A stretch of DNA of 48,830 nucleotides from Acidimicrobiia bacterium (GTDB taxonomy: Bacteria; Actinomycetota; Acidimicrobiia; Acidimicrobiales; Acidimicrobilacustridaceae): contig JAFIEP010000107.1 in assembly GCA_020832495.1 (NCBI GenBank), positions 1-48,830 on the forward strand, in the 5' to 3' direction. Positions within the stretch are counted from its first letter, which is position 1. Every line of letters starts with the position of its first letter. The position numbers and the translations under genes are program-made. The notes under the pieces are model-generated. The model was not told the origin of the DNA. It ran no database searches and worked only from the letters and a program-made list of their open reading frames with translations. Shown piece after piece: positions 26,901-36,700 of the stretch.

Positions 26901-27827
26901 GCCATCCTCGGGGATCTGATCGGCACGCGCCGCCAAGTTCTGGCCACGGTGGAGGAGACCACAAGGCAGCGACGACGTCTGTTGCTCGACCTCGATGCCT
27001 GTCTCAGTGCCGGAAGGGCGCTCCATGCGGCAGCCCGCGATCGATTGGTGACCGACTTCGTCGGGTTCGTTGCCGCGCTCTTCGATGACATCGCAGCCAC
27101 AACGGACAAAAACACGAGGATCGCCAGAGTCAAGCGACTGGAAACCTGGTACGACGACCCCGAGCTGCAACAGCTCTACCGGGAGTGGGCTACGCGGTTC
27201 GTGCGAGAACTGGAGGAGTGGCAGGACGCCACCACCGCCAGGCTCGAGGCGCGTCTCACCTCAGTGGCATTCCGCTCGGCGTTTCCCGAAACCGGTCGTG
27301 ACCTCGACGTCGACCACCTCACGCCCGAGGAAGGACCCGCCCTGTCGGTGGCGGCCGAAGGTGCGAAGGGATTGGCCAGGTCAGCGTCGAAGGCACCGAA
27401 GGAAACTGTGATCAAGGTCGCCCATCGGCTGGGCCACAAGTTCAAGCCCTGGGGGGCGACCAAGCTCACCACGAAGGTGAACAAGGCTGGGGGTGCCTTT
27501 GGGGTCGCCTTCGGAGCCCTGGAGCTTTACAGCGTTTGGAAGAGCCTAGAGACAGCGGATGCCGCCGAGCAGTTCGCCAGCGAGCGACGTAGCGCCGCTC
27601 TCGGACAGGTCCGTGATGCAGTCGAGGACTTCCTCGCCAGCACCGATCCGGAAGCACCAGGTGCCTCGCTGCGTGAGTCGCTCGACCAGGTCCAGCGGGC
27701 ACGAGACCACGAGGCCGGCGAACTCGACAGCGACCAGCAGCAAGCGGCCGTCCTGGCCCGACAGATCGATCGCTGCCAACAGCAGATGCGTGATGCCCTC
27801 ACACGACTGGAGATGTCCAAGTCATGA
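23982..27827 (+). CDS. Double dynamin-like GTPase with a central membrane hairpin
   Basis: This ~1281-residue protein has two GTPase domains. G domain 1 has P-loop 'FGRTGAGKSS' (~99-108), 'LVDTPGIGG' (G3), and 'AVLNSRNG' in place of NKxD. A hydrophobic segment at ~500-545 ('LLSIGSSTVLILAAFNS', 'PVGWILWAVSIGGIAISLVG') can form a membrane hairpin. G domain 2 has 'AGDYSTGKSSFV' (~754), 'LVDTPGFQS' and 'FVINRSDELG'. Long coiled-coil stalk segments follow each. This is the architecture of fused bacterial dynamin-like proteins such as DynA, and of membrane-acting defence dynamins (Eleos/LeoBC). Start ATG 23982 or GTG 23964. The stop overlaps the next start by 4 bases (ATGA), so the two GTPases are co-translated and likely interact. 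Confidence 0.88.
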   Translation: MEANEPATRSDGTTTDLDAAVDEAVVEGLEVVDDLVGQVIAVLDSCLEAGERVAADHGDLPGREIVDAYTALLAERKTEAEGRFTRQRTRLTTFNLVLFGRTGAGKSSLIEALSSGNGEPISQGESDWTTDVRDVRWRSTRLVDTPGIGGWGRTRSRVELEARAEVAVADADVVILCFDTQSQQDGEFAKIAEWVSRYGKPVVAVLNSRNGRWRHPSKVGRPSSRRALSQTIHEHAGNIGDELARVGLPDTPVVAIHSKRAAFARTRDPYAGPDGESRRKQLGEHGSEQLLTWSNLPALELLLTEALARHAAPLRLGMLHEQARGLLTDLDTAVRAEHDTATVLAEQLERGIADVLGIVGRPADKGLAKRVKQLEKLRGGFGVAESGELLRHARHRVAAGLQSARKDALRRADRLVEAKFDTKEEFVSEEFEQEVLLPARTDAEVVARSVGAEVQQYLSQRLDLVADDVRADLDAAVSIFEGADPTAGRAARNLGVALESGSALLSIGSSTVLILAAFNSWNPVGWILWAVSIGGIAISLVGGKVRKKAAADKMRALGEARSRARRAVSDTFDRLEQAISEDINRMLSDAAHEQLAADVAHAMALRRVLRLATAAAKDLQKAFDRLPVVDQSRHLLSEVAVDLQRRRHPGNPAAGRLLWLGESWCTDPNGLGETEVVTPALVRVDPAVQEERVARVRSIIDAAGRAPEVGAGRAWISATLHELDGDEEALSALAPVWAVADDAPPRIVVAGDYSTGKSSFVKRLLVDLNLEVPDKLEVAAQPKTTAAELFRWGDWELVDTPGFQSTRADHAEVARDAVVGASLLIVLFNPNLVVGAAADLCAVLFGDESSGRTGKLPRTLFVINRSDELGIDPREDPAAYQNLCRRKEVELGQALGALHGRATGGPGSARAEQILCVASDPYGMVGDRPEVNRADYDLHRDWDGMDALGRALTESSHALRRRALDTQILEGSAAILGDLIGTRRQVLATVEETTRQRRRLLLDLDACLSAGRALHAAARDRLVTDFVGFVAALFDDIAATTDKNTRIARVKRLETWYDDPELQQLYREWATRFVRELEEWQDATTARLEARLTSVAFRSAFPETGRDLDVDHLTPEEGPALSVAAEGAKGLARSASKAPKETVIKVAHRLGHKFKPWGATKLTTKVNKAGGAFGVAFGALELYSVWKSLETADAAEQFASERRSAALGQVRDAVEDFLASTDPEAPGASLRESLDQVQRARDHEAGELDSDQQQAAVLARQIDRCQQQMRDALTRLEMSKS

Positions 27828-29563
27828 CCGACGAAACCTGGCAGAGCGATGTTCTCGGGACGATGGAACGCCTCATCGGCGTCGAAGCGACGGCCACGGT
27901 GGCTTCGGAATGGGATGAACACGCAGCCAGGGACAAGGTCGAGGTCACCTTCCTGGGGCCGTACAGCTCGGGCAAGAGCACCTTGCTGCGCCGTTTGGTG
28001 GTCGACGGTGGTGAACGGATCCCCTCCTGGCTCACGGTCAGCGCCCGGCGAGAGACGTTCGAGCTGAACGCCGTCGACGTTCGCGCCCTCACCTTCACTG
28101 ACGTTCCCGGGTTCGCGGCGGGCAGCGAACTGCACGACGAACTGGCCCAGGACGCCCTGGCCCTGTCGGACGCGTTTCTCCTCGTCGTGCCGCCCCAGCT
28201 GCTCACCTCCAATCGTGAACTCGTCGGCTCGATCGTCTCCGGTGAGTACTTCTTCGGTGAGCCCCGTCCCGGCAGTGAGCGGGTTGTCATCGCCGTCATC
28301 GCGCAGGCTGACTCCCTGGGGATCGACCCCGACGACGACCTTGATGGGATGCGCCAGCTGGCGGAGCGGAAACAGTCCGAGCTGATCTCCCAGCTCGAGG
28401 ACACCGTCGGCGCATCGCTGCCTGAACTGCAGGTCTTCTGCGTGGCGGCTGACCCCTATGAGGAGCAGGCACGCCAGCTCCAGCCGCAACGAGCGGCTTT
28501 CGATCCGTACCGCGACTGGGACGGCATCGATGCGCTGACCGACGCGCTCGACGCGCTGCCGGCACGCCGTGACGAACTCCAGCGGGCCGCAGGGCTCCGG
28601 TACTTCTGTCGCGTCGCGGGTGCCGTTGCGTCGCAGGCGCGCGCCGTCGTCGACGAGCTCGAGGCCAGCGCTGAGGAGTTGCGGGCCCGCCAGACCGAGT
28701 GGACACAACAGAAGGCCCTGTTGGACGCCGTCGTGGAAGCCGCCAGAGCCGACCTGCAGACGACTTTCGTCGCTCTCGCAGGAGCACTGAGCGACGAGCT
28801 CGGTGATGATCAGGCCGAGTCGCGCTCCCAGATCGACAGTCGTATGACCGCCGCCATCGAGCACTGGGCACAGCGATGGGATGGAGAGATCGACCTCGTC
28901 CTCGGCGAAGCCAACGTGCGGATCGACGAACGCCTCGCACGACCCAGGGCGAAGCGCACCGAAGCCTTTCTCCGTTCGCTAACGGTCGGGCAGGACACGG
29001 TCGAAGCGACTGCGACGAACAGCCGGATCGTGAACCTGCTCAACGACATCAAGGGCGAGGTGGATGGGATCGCCCGAGACACGTTCGAGCTGTGGGCGGG
29101 CGAGCCGCTCGATCAACTCCTCGACGAAGCCCGCAGCGCCGCGACGGCCACCGTCGCGGCTACTCGTCTTGCCGAAGCCACAGATGCCGGTACCAAGGCT
29201 CTCAAGATGGCCCGTTTCCTCGATGCCAGTCTCAGAATTGCCGACGGTGTGATGTCCATCGTCACCATCGTCGAGGCCGAACGCCGCCAGCAGGAGCTTG
29301 ATGCTCAGCGGCGCCGCCAACGCGAGGCTGCCCGGGACCGAATCGAAGCCGATGCCGCGATCGCCAGCGTCGAGATCGTGGACGGAGCCGGAGGCGAGCC
29401 AGGCTGGCGGGCACGTGCCGATGCCGCAGTCGAGATGCTTCGAGAGCGGCTCGGACTCACCAGTCACGACAACGCCCTGGACGATCTCCTACAGACCGTT
29501 GCGGCCAAACAAGAGTTGGTCTCACATCTGGAGGCGTTGATCACCGATGCGCCACGGCACTAG
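27824..29563 (+). CDS. Second dynamin-like GTPase
   Basis: This 579-residue protein has one G domain at the N-terminus: P-loop 'GPYSSGKSTLLRRL' (~46-59), 'FTDVPGFAAG' (G3, with Val in place of Thr) and 'VIAQADSLG' where NKxD is expected, so nucleotide specificity may be relaxed. The remaining ~370 residues are helical stalk/coiled coil, with no clear membrane segment. Translation starts within the previous stop (ATGA). Bacterial dynamins often act as unequal pairs, one carrying the membrane segment and the other not. This pair fits that pattern and resembles Eleos-type defence modules (inference). The HIT-PLD-helicase gene follows 14 bases later. Confidence 0.88.
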   Translation: MTDETWQSDVLGTMERLIGVEATATVASEWDEHAARDKVEVTFLGPYSSGKSTLLRRLVVDGGERIPSWLTVSARRETFELNAVDVRALTFTDVPGFAAGSELHDELAQDALALSDAFLLVVPPQLLTSNRELVGSIVSGEYFFGEPRPGSERVVIAVIAQADSLGIDPDDDLDGMRQLAERKQSELISQLEDTVGASLPELQVFCVAADPYEEQARQLQPQRAAFDPYRDWDGIDALTDALDALPARRDELQRAAGLRYFCRVAGAVASQARAVVDELEASAEELRARQTEWTQQKALLDAVVEAARADLQTTFVALAGALSDELGDDQAESRSQIDSRMTAAIEHWAQRWDGEIDLVLGEANVRIDERLARPRAKRTEAFLRSLTVGQDTVEATATNSRIVNLLNDIKGEVDGIARDTFELWAGEPLDQLLDEARSAATATVAATRLAEATDAGTKALKMARFLDASLRIADGVMSIVTIVEAERRQQELDAQRRRQREAARDRIEADAAIASVEIVDGAGGEPGWRARADAAVEMLRERLGLTSHDNALDDLLQTVAAKQELVSHLEALITDAPRH

Positions 29564-29577
29564 GACATGATCCATCC

Positions 29578-32500
29578 GTGACCCTCGGCGCGTCCCCCTT
29601 CCGAGCGATCCCGCCTGATGAGTGGCTGGCGCAGAACCGCTCGGCGTTCGCCGTGGCCGACAAGTACCCGGTATCGCCTGGGCATGCCCTCGTCGTCCCC
29701 TTTCGCCAGATCAGCACGTGGTGGGAGGCCTCGCACGAGGAGCAGATGGATCTGCTGCTACTCGTCGACGAACTGAAGCAGCTCCTCGACGAACGCCACG
29801 ATCCCGACGGCTACAACGTCGGGTTCAACGCCGGTCCCGCAGCCGGCCAAACCGTCGACCACCTGCACGTTCATGTGATCCCCCGCTACGAGGGCGATGT
29901 GACCGACCCCACGGGCGGCGTCCGCAATGTCATCCCTGGTCGAGGCAACTACCTCGCTGCTGAGGCACCGCTCGCCGACGGCAGTCTTCTCCACGCCACC
30001 GAGCTATTCGACGCCTCCCACGCGGATCGCCGGCTGCGCCTTGAGCTGGTCACCTGTCTGCGGTCGGAGCACTACGACCGCATCGACGTGGCGGTGAGCT
30101 TCATCATGCGATCGGGGCTCGACTTGGTGCTCGATCGTCTCGACGACGCCGTCGACCGAGGCGCGCACGTGCGGGTGCTGACCACCGACTACCTCGATGT
30201 CACCGACCCCGACGCACTCGCCCAGCTCATGGACCTCCAAGAGGCGTCGAGTGCCGCGGCGGGGTCCCTCACCGCCAAGGTGTGGCACAACCCTGCCGAG
30301 TCATTCCATCCGAAGGCCTACCTGTTCTGGTCGACCAGCGGCCCCGAGGCACGCGGGTTCGTTGGTAGCTCCAACCTGTCCCGCTCGGGCATCGATGGCG
30401 GTGTGGAGTGGAACCTCGCAGTACGTCGCATCGAACAACTGCGGGCCGGCTTCGAACGCCTGTGGGCCGACCCCCGCGCCTTGGAGCTCGACCACGCCTT
30501 GCTGCGCGACTACCGCCGGCGGCGACGCCCGCGGACCCCCATGGTGTTGCCCGCCCATCCTGACGACGTCGCTGAGCCGGCACCGATCGGGGAGTTGGAC
30601 GAACCGCCGCCGCAGCCGGTTGCCCCCACCGAGGTGCAACGAGAAGCCCTGGCTGCCCTCGAGGCCACCCGCGACGCAGGGCACGCCGCCGGGCTGGTGG
30701 TGATGGCCACCGGACTGGGTAAGACGTGGCTGGCGGCGTTCGACTCGACTCGACCGACCGTCGGTCGCACCCTGTTCGTGGCCCACCGCGACGAGATCCT
30801 TCGCCAGAGCATGGACGTGTTCCGCCAGGTGCGGCCCGACGCCGAGCTGGGGCTCTACGCGGGGAGCGACAAGCAACCCGACGCCGAGGTGGTGTTCGCC
30901 TCGGTGCAGACGCTGCATCGTCGCCTCGACGACTTCGCCCCTGACGCGTTCGACTACATCGTGGTCGACGAGTTCCACCACGCTGCCGCCGCCAGCTACC
31001 GCCGGGTAATCGATCATTTCAACCCACGCTTCCTGTTGGGGTTGACCGCCACCCCCGAACGGATGGACGGCGCCGACTTGCTGGCGCTGTGCGGCGACAA
31101 CGTCGTCTACGAGTGCGACCTGGTCGACGGCATCCGCCGTGGCGACCTGGTGCCGTTCCGCTACCAGGGCTTGGTCGACCGCACCGACTTCGCGCCCATC
31201 CCGTGGCGCAACGGTCGCTTCGACCCTGAGGCACTCGCCCGGGCGGTGGAAACCCGCGAACGGGCCGACCAGGCGCTCGACGCCTGGCGCACCTACGGCG
31301 GTGGACCCACGCTCGGGTTCTGCTGCTCGGTCACCCATGCCGAGTACATGGCCGATCACTTCGCCGCAGCCGGCGTGCGGTCGGTGGCGGTGCACAGCCG
31401 ACCTGGCAGCGCAGCCCGACGCGCGTCGGTCGCCGACCTACGCGAGGGCGAGCTCGACGTTCTGTTCGCCGTCGACGTGTTCAACGAGGGCGTCGACGTG
31501 CCCGAGCTGGCCACCGTGCTGCTGCTGCGTCCCACCGACTCGCCCGTGGTGTTCCTCCAACAGCTCGGCCGTGGCCTGCGCCGCCCCCGAGGAGTCACGG
31601 ACAAGGATCACCTTCGGGTCGTCGACTTCGTGGGCAACCACCGCAGTTTCCTGTCACGCCCGAAGGTGCTGCTGTCGCTGGGGTCTCGCACCGCCCCCAC
31701 CGACGCGGACGCCGTCGATGCGGCGCGTCTCGGCGAGTTCGACCTGCCCGACGGCTGCTCGGTGGCCTACGAACTGGCGGCCGTCGACCTGCTGGCCGAG
31801 CTGGCCCGCACGACTCGCCGCTCCGCAGCCGACGTGCTCGTCGACTACTGCAGCGAGTACGCCTCGACCCACGGTTACCGACCGACGGCCGTGCAGGCGT
31901 CCCGAGCCGGGGTGAACGTGCGTGCCTCGCTGCGAGCCCGACGCTCCCACTGGTTCGCCACGCTGGCCGAGCTGGAGTTGCTCAGCGACGCGGAAGCGAC
32001 CGTGGTCGAACGCTACGCCGACGTGTTGGCCGGTCTGGAGATCGAACAGGTCACCAAGTCCTACAAGCTCGTCACCCTACGAGCCCTGCTCCATGATGGG
32101 GTGCTGCGCAGCGGCTGCGACGTCGCCCAGCTGGCCGCCACTGCCCATCGGTTGGTGGCGGGCGACCCACGGCTGGTCGAGGACACCCGCCAGAAGGCGA
32201 TGCCCGATCCGCGTGCCGCGGAGCCCGGCGCCTGGGAGCGGTTCTGGCGCAAGTGGCCGATCGAGCACCTCACCAGCGGTGCCCGGGCGCTGTTCCGCCT
32301 CGAGGGCGACCGGTTCGAGCCGACGTTCACCGTGGCCGACAGCGACGGCGAACTGTTCGACGCCCTGGTGGCCGAGCTGGTGGAGTGGCGCCTGGCCGAC
32401 TACCTGCTCCGCCAGGACACCCCCGAGGGTGGGGCAGTTCGTTGTCGGGTGAGCCACAGCGATGGCCGTCCGATTCTCTTCATCGATCGCCAGGCCCATC

Positions 32501-33612
32501 CAGAGCTTCCCACCGGCTGGGTCGACGTCACCGCCGATAGCGAGCCGGTCCGCCTCAAGTTCGTGAAGGTGGCGGTCAACGTTGCTGAACGTCCCGGCGA
32601 AGCGGGCAATGCCCTGCCGGGGTTGCTGCGCGGCTGGTTCGGTCCCTCTGCTGGGCATCCCGGCACCCGCCACGAAGTGGAGCTGCGCCACGGTCCGGCC
32701 GGGTGGGATCTCGAACCGGTGCGCAGCACCGCCGGCCGACTCGCCGAGCTGCTGCCGTTGTTCCCCAGCTACGAGGTGGCCTGTGGGGCGGTGGCCACCC
32801 CCAACGCCGTGGCCGAGGCCGTTCGGCTGCCGCTGCAGCCACGTTCGGGCCGCCAGCTCGACGCGGACCGACACTTCGTGGCCTTCGCTACGGGCGACTC
32901 CATGGACGGCGGACCCGACCCGGTCGCGCACGGCGATCCGCTGCTGTTCGCCTGGGTGCGTGACACCAGCCGAGCTGATCTCGAAGGTGAACGGGTGCTG
33001 GTGCAGCAGCGCACCCGTGGCGCCGCAGCAGCGATGCTCAAGCGCTTGGCCCGCACGGCCGGCGGCTGGGAGTTGCGCTCGGACGCAGCGGGGCAACCGG
33101 CGATTGCCGGCCAGGCGGACACGGAGGTGGTGGCCCAGCTGGTCGGTCGGCTCGACGTGCGGGAGATCTCCCCGGCGGCGGAGCACATCGGCGAGCGCTT
33201 CAAGCGACGGGAGGTGCCCGGGCTGTTCGACCTGGCGTACAAGCAGGGGAGCTGGGGCAGCACCGGGCACGTGAGCGACGGCCGCCACGAGGTGCTGTTC
33301 GTTACGCTCGACAAGGCGACCATGGACGCCGGCGGGCACTACAGCGATCACTTCGAGGGGCCCGATCGGCTGGTGTGGAACTCGCAGTCGAGCACCGGCC
33401 CTGAGTCGAAGAAGGGACGCAACGTGCTCGAGGCACCCGGCAATGGACGGCTGATCCAGCTGTTCTGCCGGCGCCGCAAGGCCGATGTCGCCTTCACCTA
33501 CTGCGGGGTGGTCGTGCCGCTGGCACACGAAGGCTCGAAGCCGATGACAGTGACGTTCCGGTTGCTGACCCCGCTGAGCGCCGAGGTGCAGGGGGAACTG
33601 TTGGGGGAGTGA
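29578..33612 (+). CDS. HIT-PLD-SF2 helicase-DUF3427 fusion protein
   Basis: This 1344-residue protein contains four modules. (1) HIT domain, residues 1-115, with 'HLHVHVIPR' (~97), the HxHxHxx nucleotide-hydrolase motif. (2) Phospholipase-D-like nuclease, ~145-290, with 'FHPKAYLF' (~243) and 'GFVGSSNLSRSG', one HxK half site. (3) DEAD/DEAH helicase, ~340-720, with 'MATGLGKTW' (~378), 'VVDEFHHAA' (~463), 'GLTATPERMDG' and 'QQLGRGLRRPRG'. (4) DUF3427-like C-terminus, ~950-1340 ('EVPGLFDLAYKQGSWG', 'VLFVTLDK'). PLD-helicase-DUF3427 proteins are predicted restriction-like translocating nucleases. The HIT domain may hydrolyse a nucleotide or remove an adenylate. Base composition is more GC-rich than its neighbours (one row 77%). 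GTG 29578 is used; no earlier start fits the HIT fold. Confidence 0.88.
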   Translation: MTLGASPFRAIPPDEWLAQNRSAFAVADKYPVSPGHALVVPFRQISTWWEASHEEQMDLLLLVDELKQLLDERHDPDGYNVGFNAGPAAGQTVDHLHVHVIPRYEGDVTDPTGGVRNVIPGRGNYLAAEAPLADGSLLHATELFDASHADRRLRLELVTCLRSEHYDRIDVAVSFIMRSGLDLVLDRLDDAVDRGAHVRVLTTDYLDVTDPDALAQLMDLQEASSAAAGSLTAKVWHNPAESFHPKAYLFWSTSGPEARGFVGSSNLSRSGIDGGVEWNLAVRRIEQLRAGFERLWADPRALELDHALLRDYRRRRRPRTPMVLPAHPDDVAEPAPIGELDEPPPQPVAPTEVQREALAALEATRDAGHAAGLVVMATGLGKTWLAAFDSTRPTVGRTLFVAHRDEILRQSMDVFRQVRPDAELGLYAGSDKQPDAEVVFASVQTLHRRLDDFAPDAFDYIVVDEFHHAAAASYRRVIDHFNPRFLLGLTATPERMDGADLLALCGDNVVYECDLVDGIRRGDLVPFRYQGLVDRTDFAPIPWRNGRFDPEALARAVETRERADQALDAWRTYGGGPTLGFCCSVTHAEYMADHFAAAGVRSVAVHSRPGSAARRASVADLREGELDVLFAVDVFNEGVDVPELATVLLLRPTDSPVVFLQQLGRGLRRPRGVTDKDHLRVVDFVGNHRSFLSRPKVLLSLGSRTAPTDADAVDAARLGEFDLPDGCSVAYELAAVDLLAELARTTRRSAADVLVDYCSEYASTHGYRPTAVQASRAGVNVRASLRARRSHWFATLAELELLSDAEATVVERYADVLAGLEIEQVTKSYKLVTLRALLHDGVLRSGCDVAQLAATAHRLVAGDPRLVEDTRQKAMPDPRAAEPGAWERFWRKWPIEHLTSGARALFRLEGDRFEPTFTVADSDGELFDALVAELVEWRLADYLLRQDTPEGGAVRCRVSHSDGRPILFIDRQAHPELPTGWVDVTADSEPVRLKFVKVAVNVAERPGEAGNALPGLLRGWFGPSAGHPGTRHEVELRHGPAGWDLEPVRSTAGRLAELLPLFPSYEVACGAVATPNAVAEAVRLPLQPRSGRQLDADRHFVAFATGDSMDGGPDPVAHGDPLLFAWVRDTSRADLEGERVLVQQRTRGAAAAMLKRLARTAGGWELRSDAAGQPAIAGQADTEVVAQLVGRLDVREISPAAEHIGERFKRREVPGLFDLAYKQGSWGSTGHVSDGRHEVLFVTLDKATMDAGGHYSDHFEGPDRLVWNSQSSTGPESKKGRNVLEAPGNGRLIQLFCRRRKADVAFTYCGVVVPLAHEGSKPMTVTFRLLTPLSAEVQGELLGE

Positions 33613-33791
33613 GGGGTCAGTTCACAGATCCTGACGGTGAGTTGTTCGGGCTGGCTCGGCGAATCGGAACCCACAACCATGCGAGAGACACCGCTGCAGG
33701 CCAGTCCCTGATGAAGCGGTGACGGTGAGAGCGGCGACGCGTGTATGGGGCGACTACCGTCTCGCCAACCCCCGTAGGACAAGGTTCACCG

Positions 33792-36700
33792 ATGCCACGC
33801 GACGATCTCCACTATTGGCCGGACTTGGATGATTGGGCGAAAGGTGATGCCCCCCGCCGCATCCTCGTCGTTGGTGCCCATGAACTCGAGCCGGGCGAAG
33901 CTGAGCTGCGTCGCGCCCCGGTGCTGCCGCTCGCCGTTCCCATGGGCTCCTACCGCTTCACCGACGCGACTGGCGTCGACGTCTTGGTCATCGCAGACGG
34001 GGAGTCGTCGGAACCAATGGCTGCGCCGTACTCCCGAATTGAAGACCGTCATCCATTGGCTCAGGCTCGGGCCACGTTCAACCACCTGTGGGGTAGCGCA
34101 GAGCCGGTGGGGCCGCCATCGGGGTTCGAGCGAGGAGCAACAGTCGCCATCGAAGGGAGCGGCGATGTCGGCGTGGTAACAGACGTCCGCTGGGATGGCG
34201 ACCGCCACCGCTACACGGTGAACGTCATGGGGGCTAGCGCCATCCACTCCGAAGAGGGACTTCGGTTGTTTCGTGCCGATTCGATCGATCCTCATGACTG
34301 GGTGATGGGTCCGGTGTCCAATGCCTCGGACGTCGCGCTCCTCCTCACCCTGACGAAGCTCTCTCACCCTCTCACCGACACCATCTACTCCTACCTGTCG
34401 AGCAAGACCGTGTTCCGGCCCTATCAGTTTCGGCCCGTGCTGAAGATCCTCAGCTCGACCGAACCGCGACTTCTCATCGCCGACGAGGTTGGTCTCGGCA
34501 AGACGATCGAGGCAGGCCTCATCTGGACAGAGCTGGAAGCGCGTAGCCGATCCAATCGTGTGCTCATCGTCTGCCCCGCCGCGTTGGTACTGAAGTGGAA
34601 GGCTGAGATGGAGCGCCGCTTCAATCGCCGAGTGCGGCTCGTCGACAGAGGCGGTCTAGACGAGCTGGTGGACCTCTTTCGTGGCGGTCACGATGAGATC
34701 GAATGGGTTGGGGTCGTCTCTCTTGAACGACTCCGCACAGCAACGCAGCTGGAAGCCCTCCAGCAGGTGCAGCCGGCCTTCGATCTCGTCATCGTTGATG
34801 AGGCCCACTACCTCCGGAACCAGGCAACGCGCAGCTTCGAGGCCGGGGAGCTCTTGTCGGACTGGGCTGACGCACTGGTCTTCCTGTCAGCGACACCGAT
34901 CAACCTGGGCGAGGACGACCTGTTCAATTTGCTGCGGCTTCTCCGTCCCGACGAGTACGAAGACAAGGCCATCTTCCAGGCGCAGCTCGAACCCAACCAG
35001 ATCATCAACGGTGTGGCTGGGGCACTCATCGAATCCAGGACCGAGCCGGCACTGCTTGCCAGCACCCTTGAGCGGCTTGGCGACCTCGAGTTCGGCGCCC
35101 CACTGAGGAGCCGACCGGAGTATCGCGAGCTGCATGCGCTCTTGAAGGACTCACAGCAGCTCAGCGGCGACGACATCGCTGAGGCACGGCGACTGCTCGG
35201 TCGGCTTCACGTTCTCGGCAGTGTGGTGTCGAGGACCCGCAAGGTCGATGTCCCAGATGCCAAAGCCGTCCGGCAAGCAGTCCCGATCGAAGTCGACTGG
35301 CTGCCTGAGGAGCGCGGCTTCTACGAGGCAGTGCGAGCATGGACCTGGGCCCGAGCGTCGGCGCTCGGTGTCCCTCCAGGATTCGCCATGCAGATGCCGC
35401 TGCGTCAGGCTGCGAGCTGCATACCCGTCGCTGTGTCGAAGCTCGAGGCGAACGAGGACTTTGGGTTCGATTTCGACGACGATGACCATCTCGGTGTCGA
35501 CGAGATCCTCGAAGATGCCGACGAGCTGGATCTGACAGAAATTCGGCAACGAGCGACTGCCATGCAGGAGCTGGTAGGTCAGGGTGTCGACTCGAAGTAC
35601 AGCGCCTTTCTGCAGACCCTTCGCGGGCATCGGTCTGGAACGGACGCTCAAGTCATGGTGTTCTCCTTCTTCGTTGGGACGCTCGAGTATCTCGGACGAA
35701 GGCTTGCAGCGGATGGCTTCAGCGTTGCGGTGATGCACGGGCAGACACCCGTCGAGGAGCGAGCCCGCCTCATGGAGGACTTCCGTGCCGGCGATTTCGA
35801 GGTTCTCCTCCTGAGCGAGGTTGGGAGCGAGGGTCTCGACTTCGAGTTCTGCAATGTGGTGGTCAACTACGACCTGCCATGGAACCCGATGCGCGTCGAA
35901 CAGCGGATCGGTCGAGTTGACCGCTTCGGGCAACAGTCCGAGAAGATCTTCGTCTGGAATTTTCATGTGCCCGGGACCATCGAGACGGACATCCTTGACC
36001 GCCTGTACCAGCGGATCGGTGTCTTTGAGCGAAGCATCGGGCCGCTTGAACCGATTCTTCGGAGTCCGATGGTCGAACTCCAACAGACGCTCTTCGACCC
36101 GGGACTCACTGAACATCAGCGAAAGCTTCGCCTCGACGAGATCGAGGTGGCGGTCGTCGAGCGCAGCAAGGACCTAGCGGACCTCGAGCAGGCAGATGGC
36201 CAGCTGGGAGCCATCGACTCCCTACTTGTGGACGGCCTCGACGATGGAATCGATCGGGGCCGCTTCATCGGCCGTCGAGAGATCGAGGATCTCCTACGAG
36301 CGTACTTTCGCGGAACCAGAGCGAAGTTGCGCCTCGACCAAGAAGGGACCGGCGTACTCCAGGGTGACGAGGACCTGGCTGACCAGCTCGTGCGCGCGCA
36401 GGTGTCGAGGACCGGATCTCGCTACTCGTTCACCGACCTGACCGACCACCTGCGGAACGGCGATGAGATCCGGGTTACCACCTCGAACGAGCACGCCAGC
36501 CGCCACGACGTTGAGCTGTTGTCGCTACGACACCCGCTGGTGCGCGCTGCGGTGAAGGCCCTGGGTGAATCGGCAAGTCACAGGAAAGGACGCGTCGGCA
36601 CGATGTCCATCGTGGACGATGGCCTGGTTGGCTCCTATCTGATCCTGTGCTTCTTGATGCAGACAACTGGTGCGCAGCCTGCGCTCGAACTGGTGACGGT

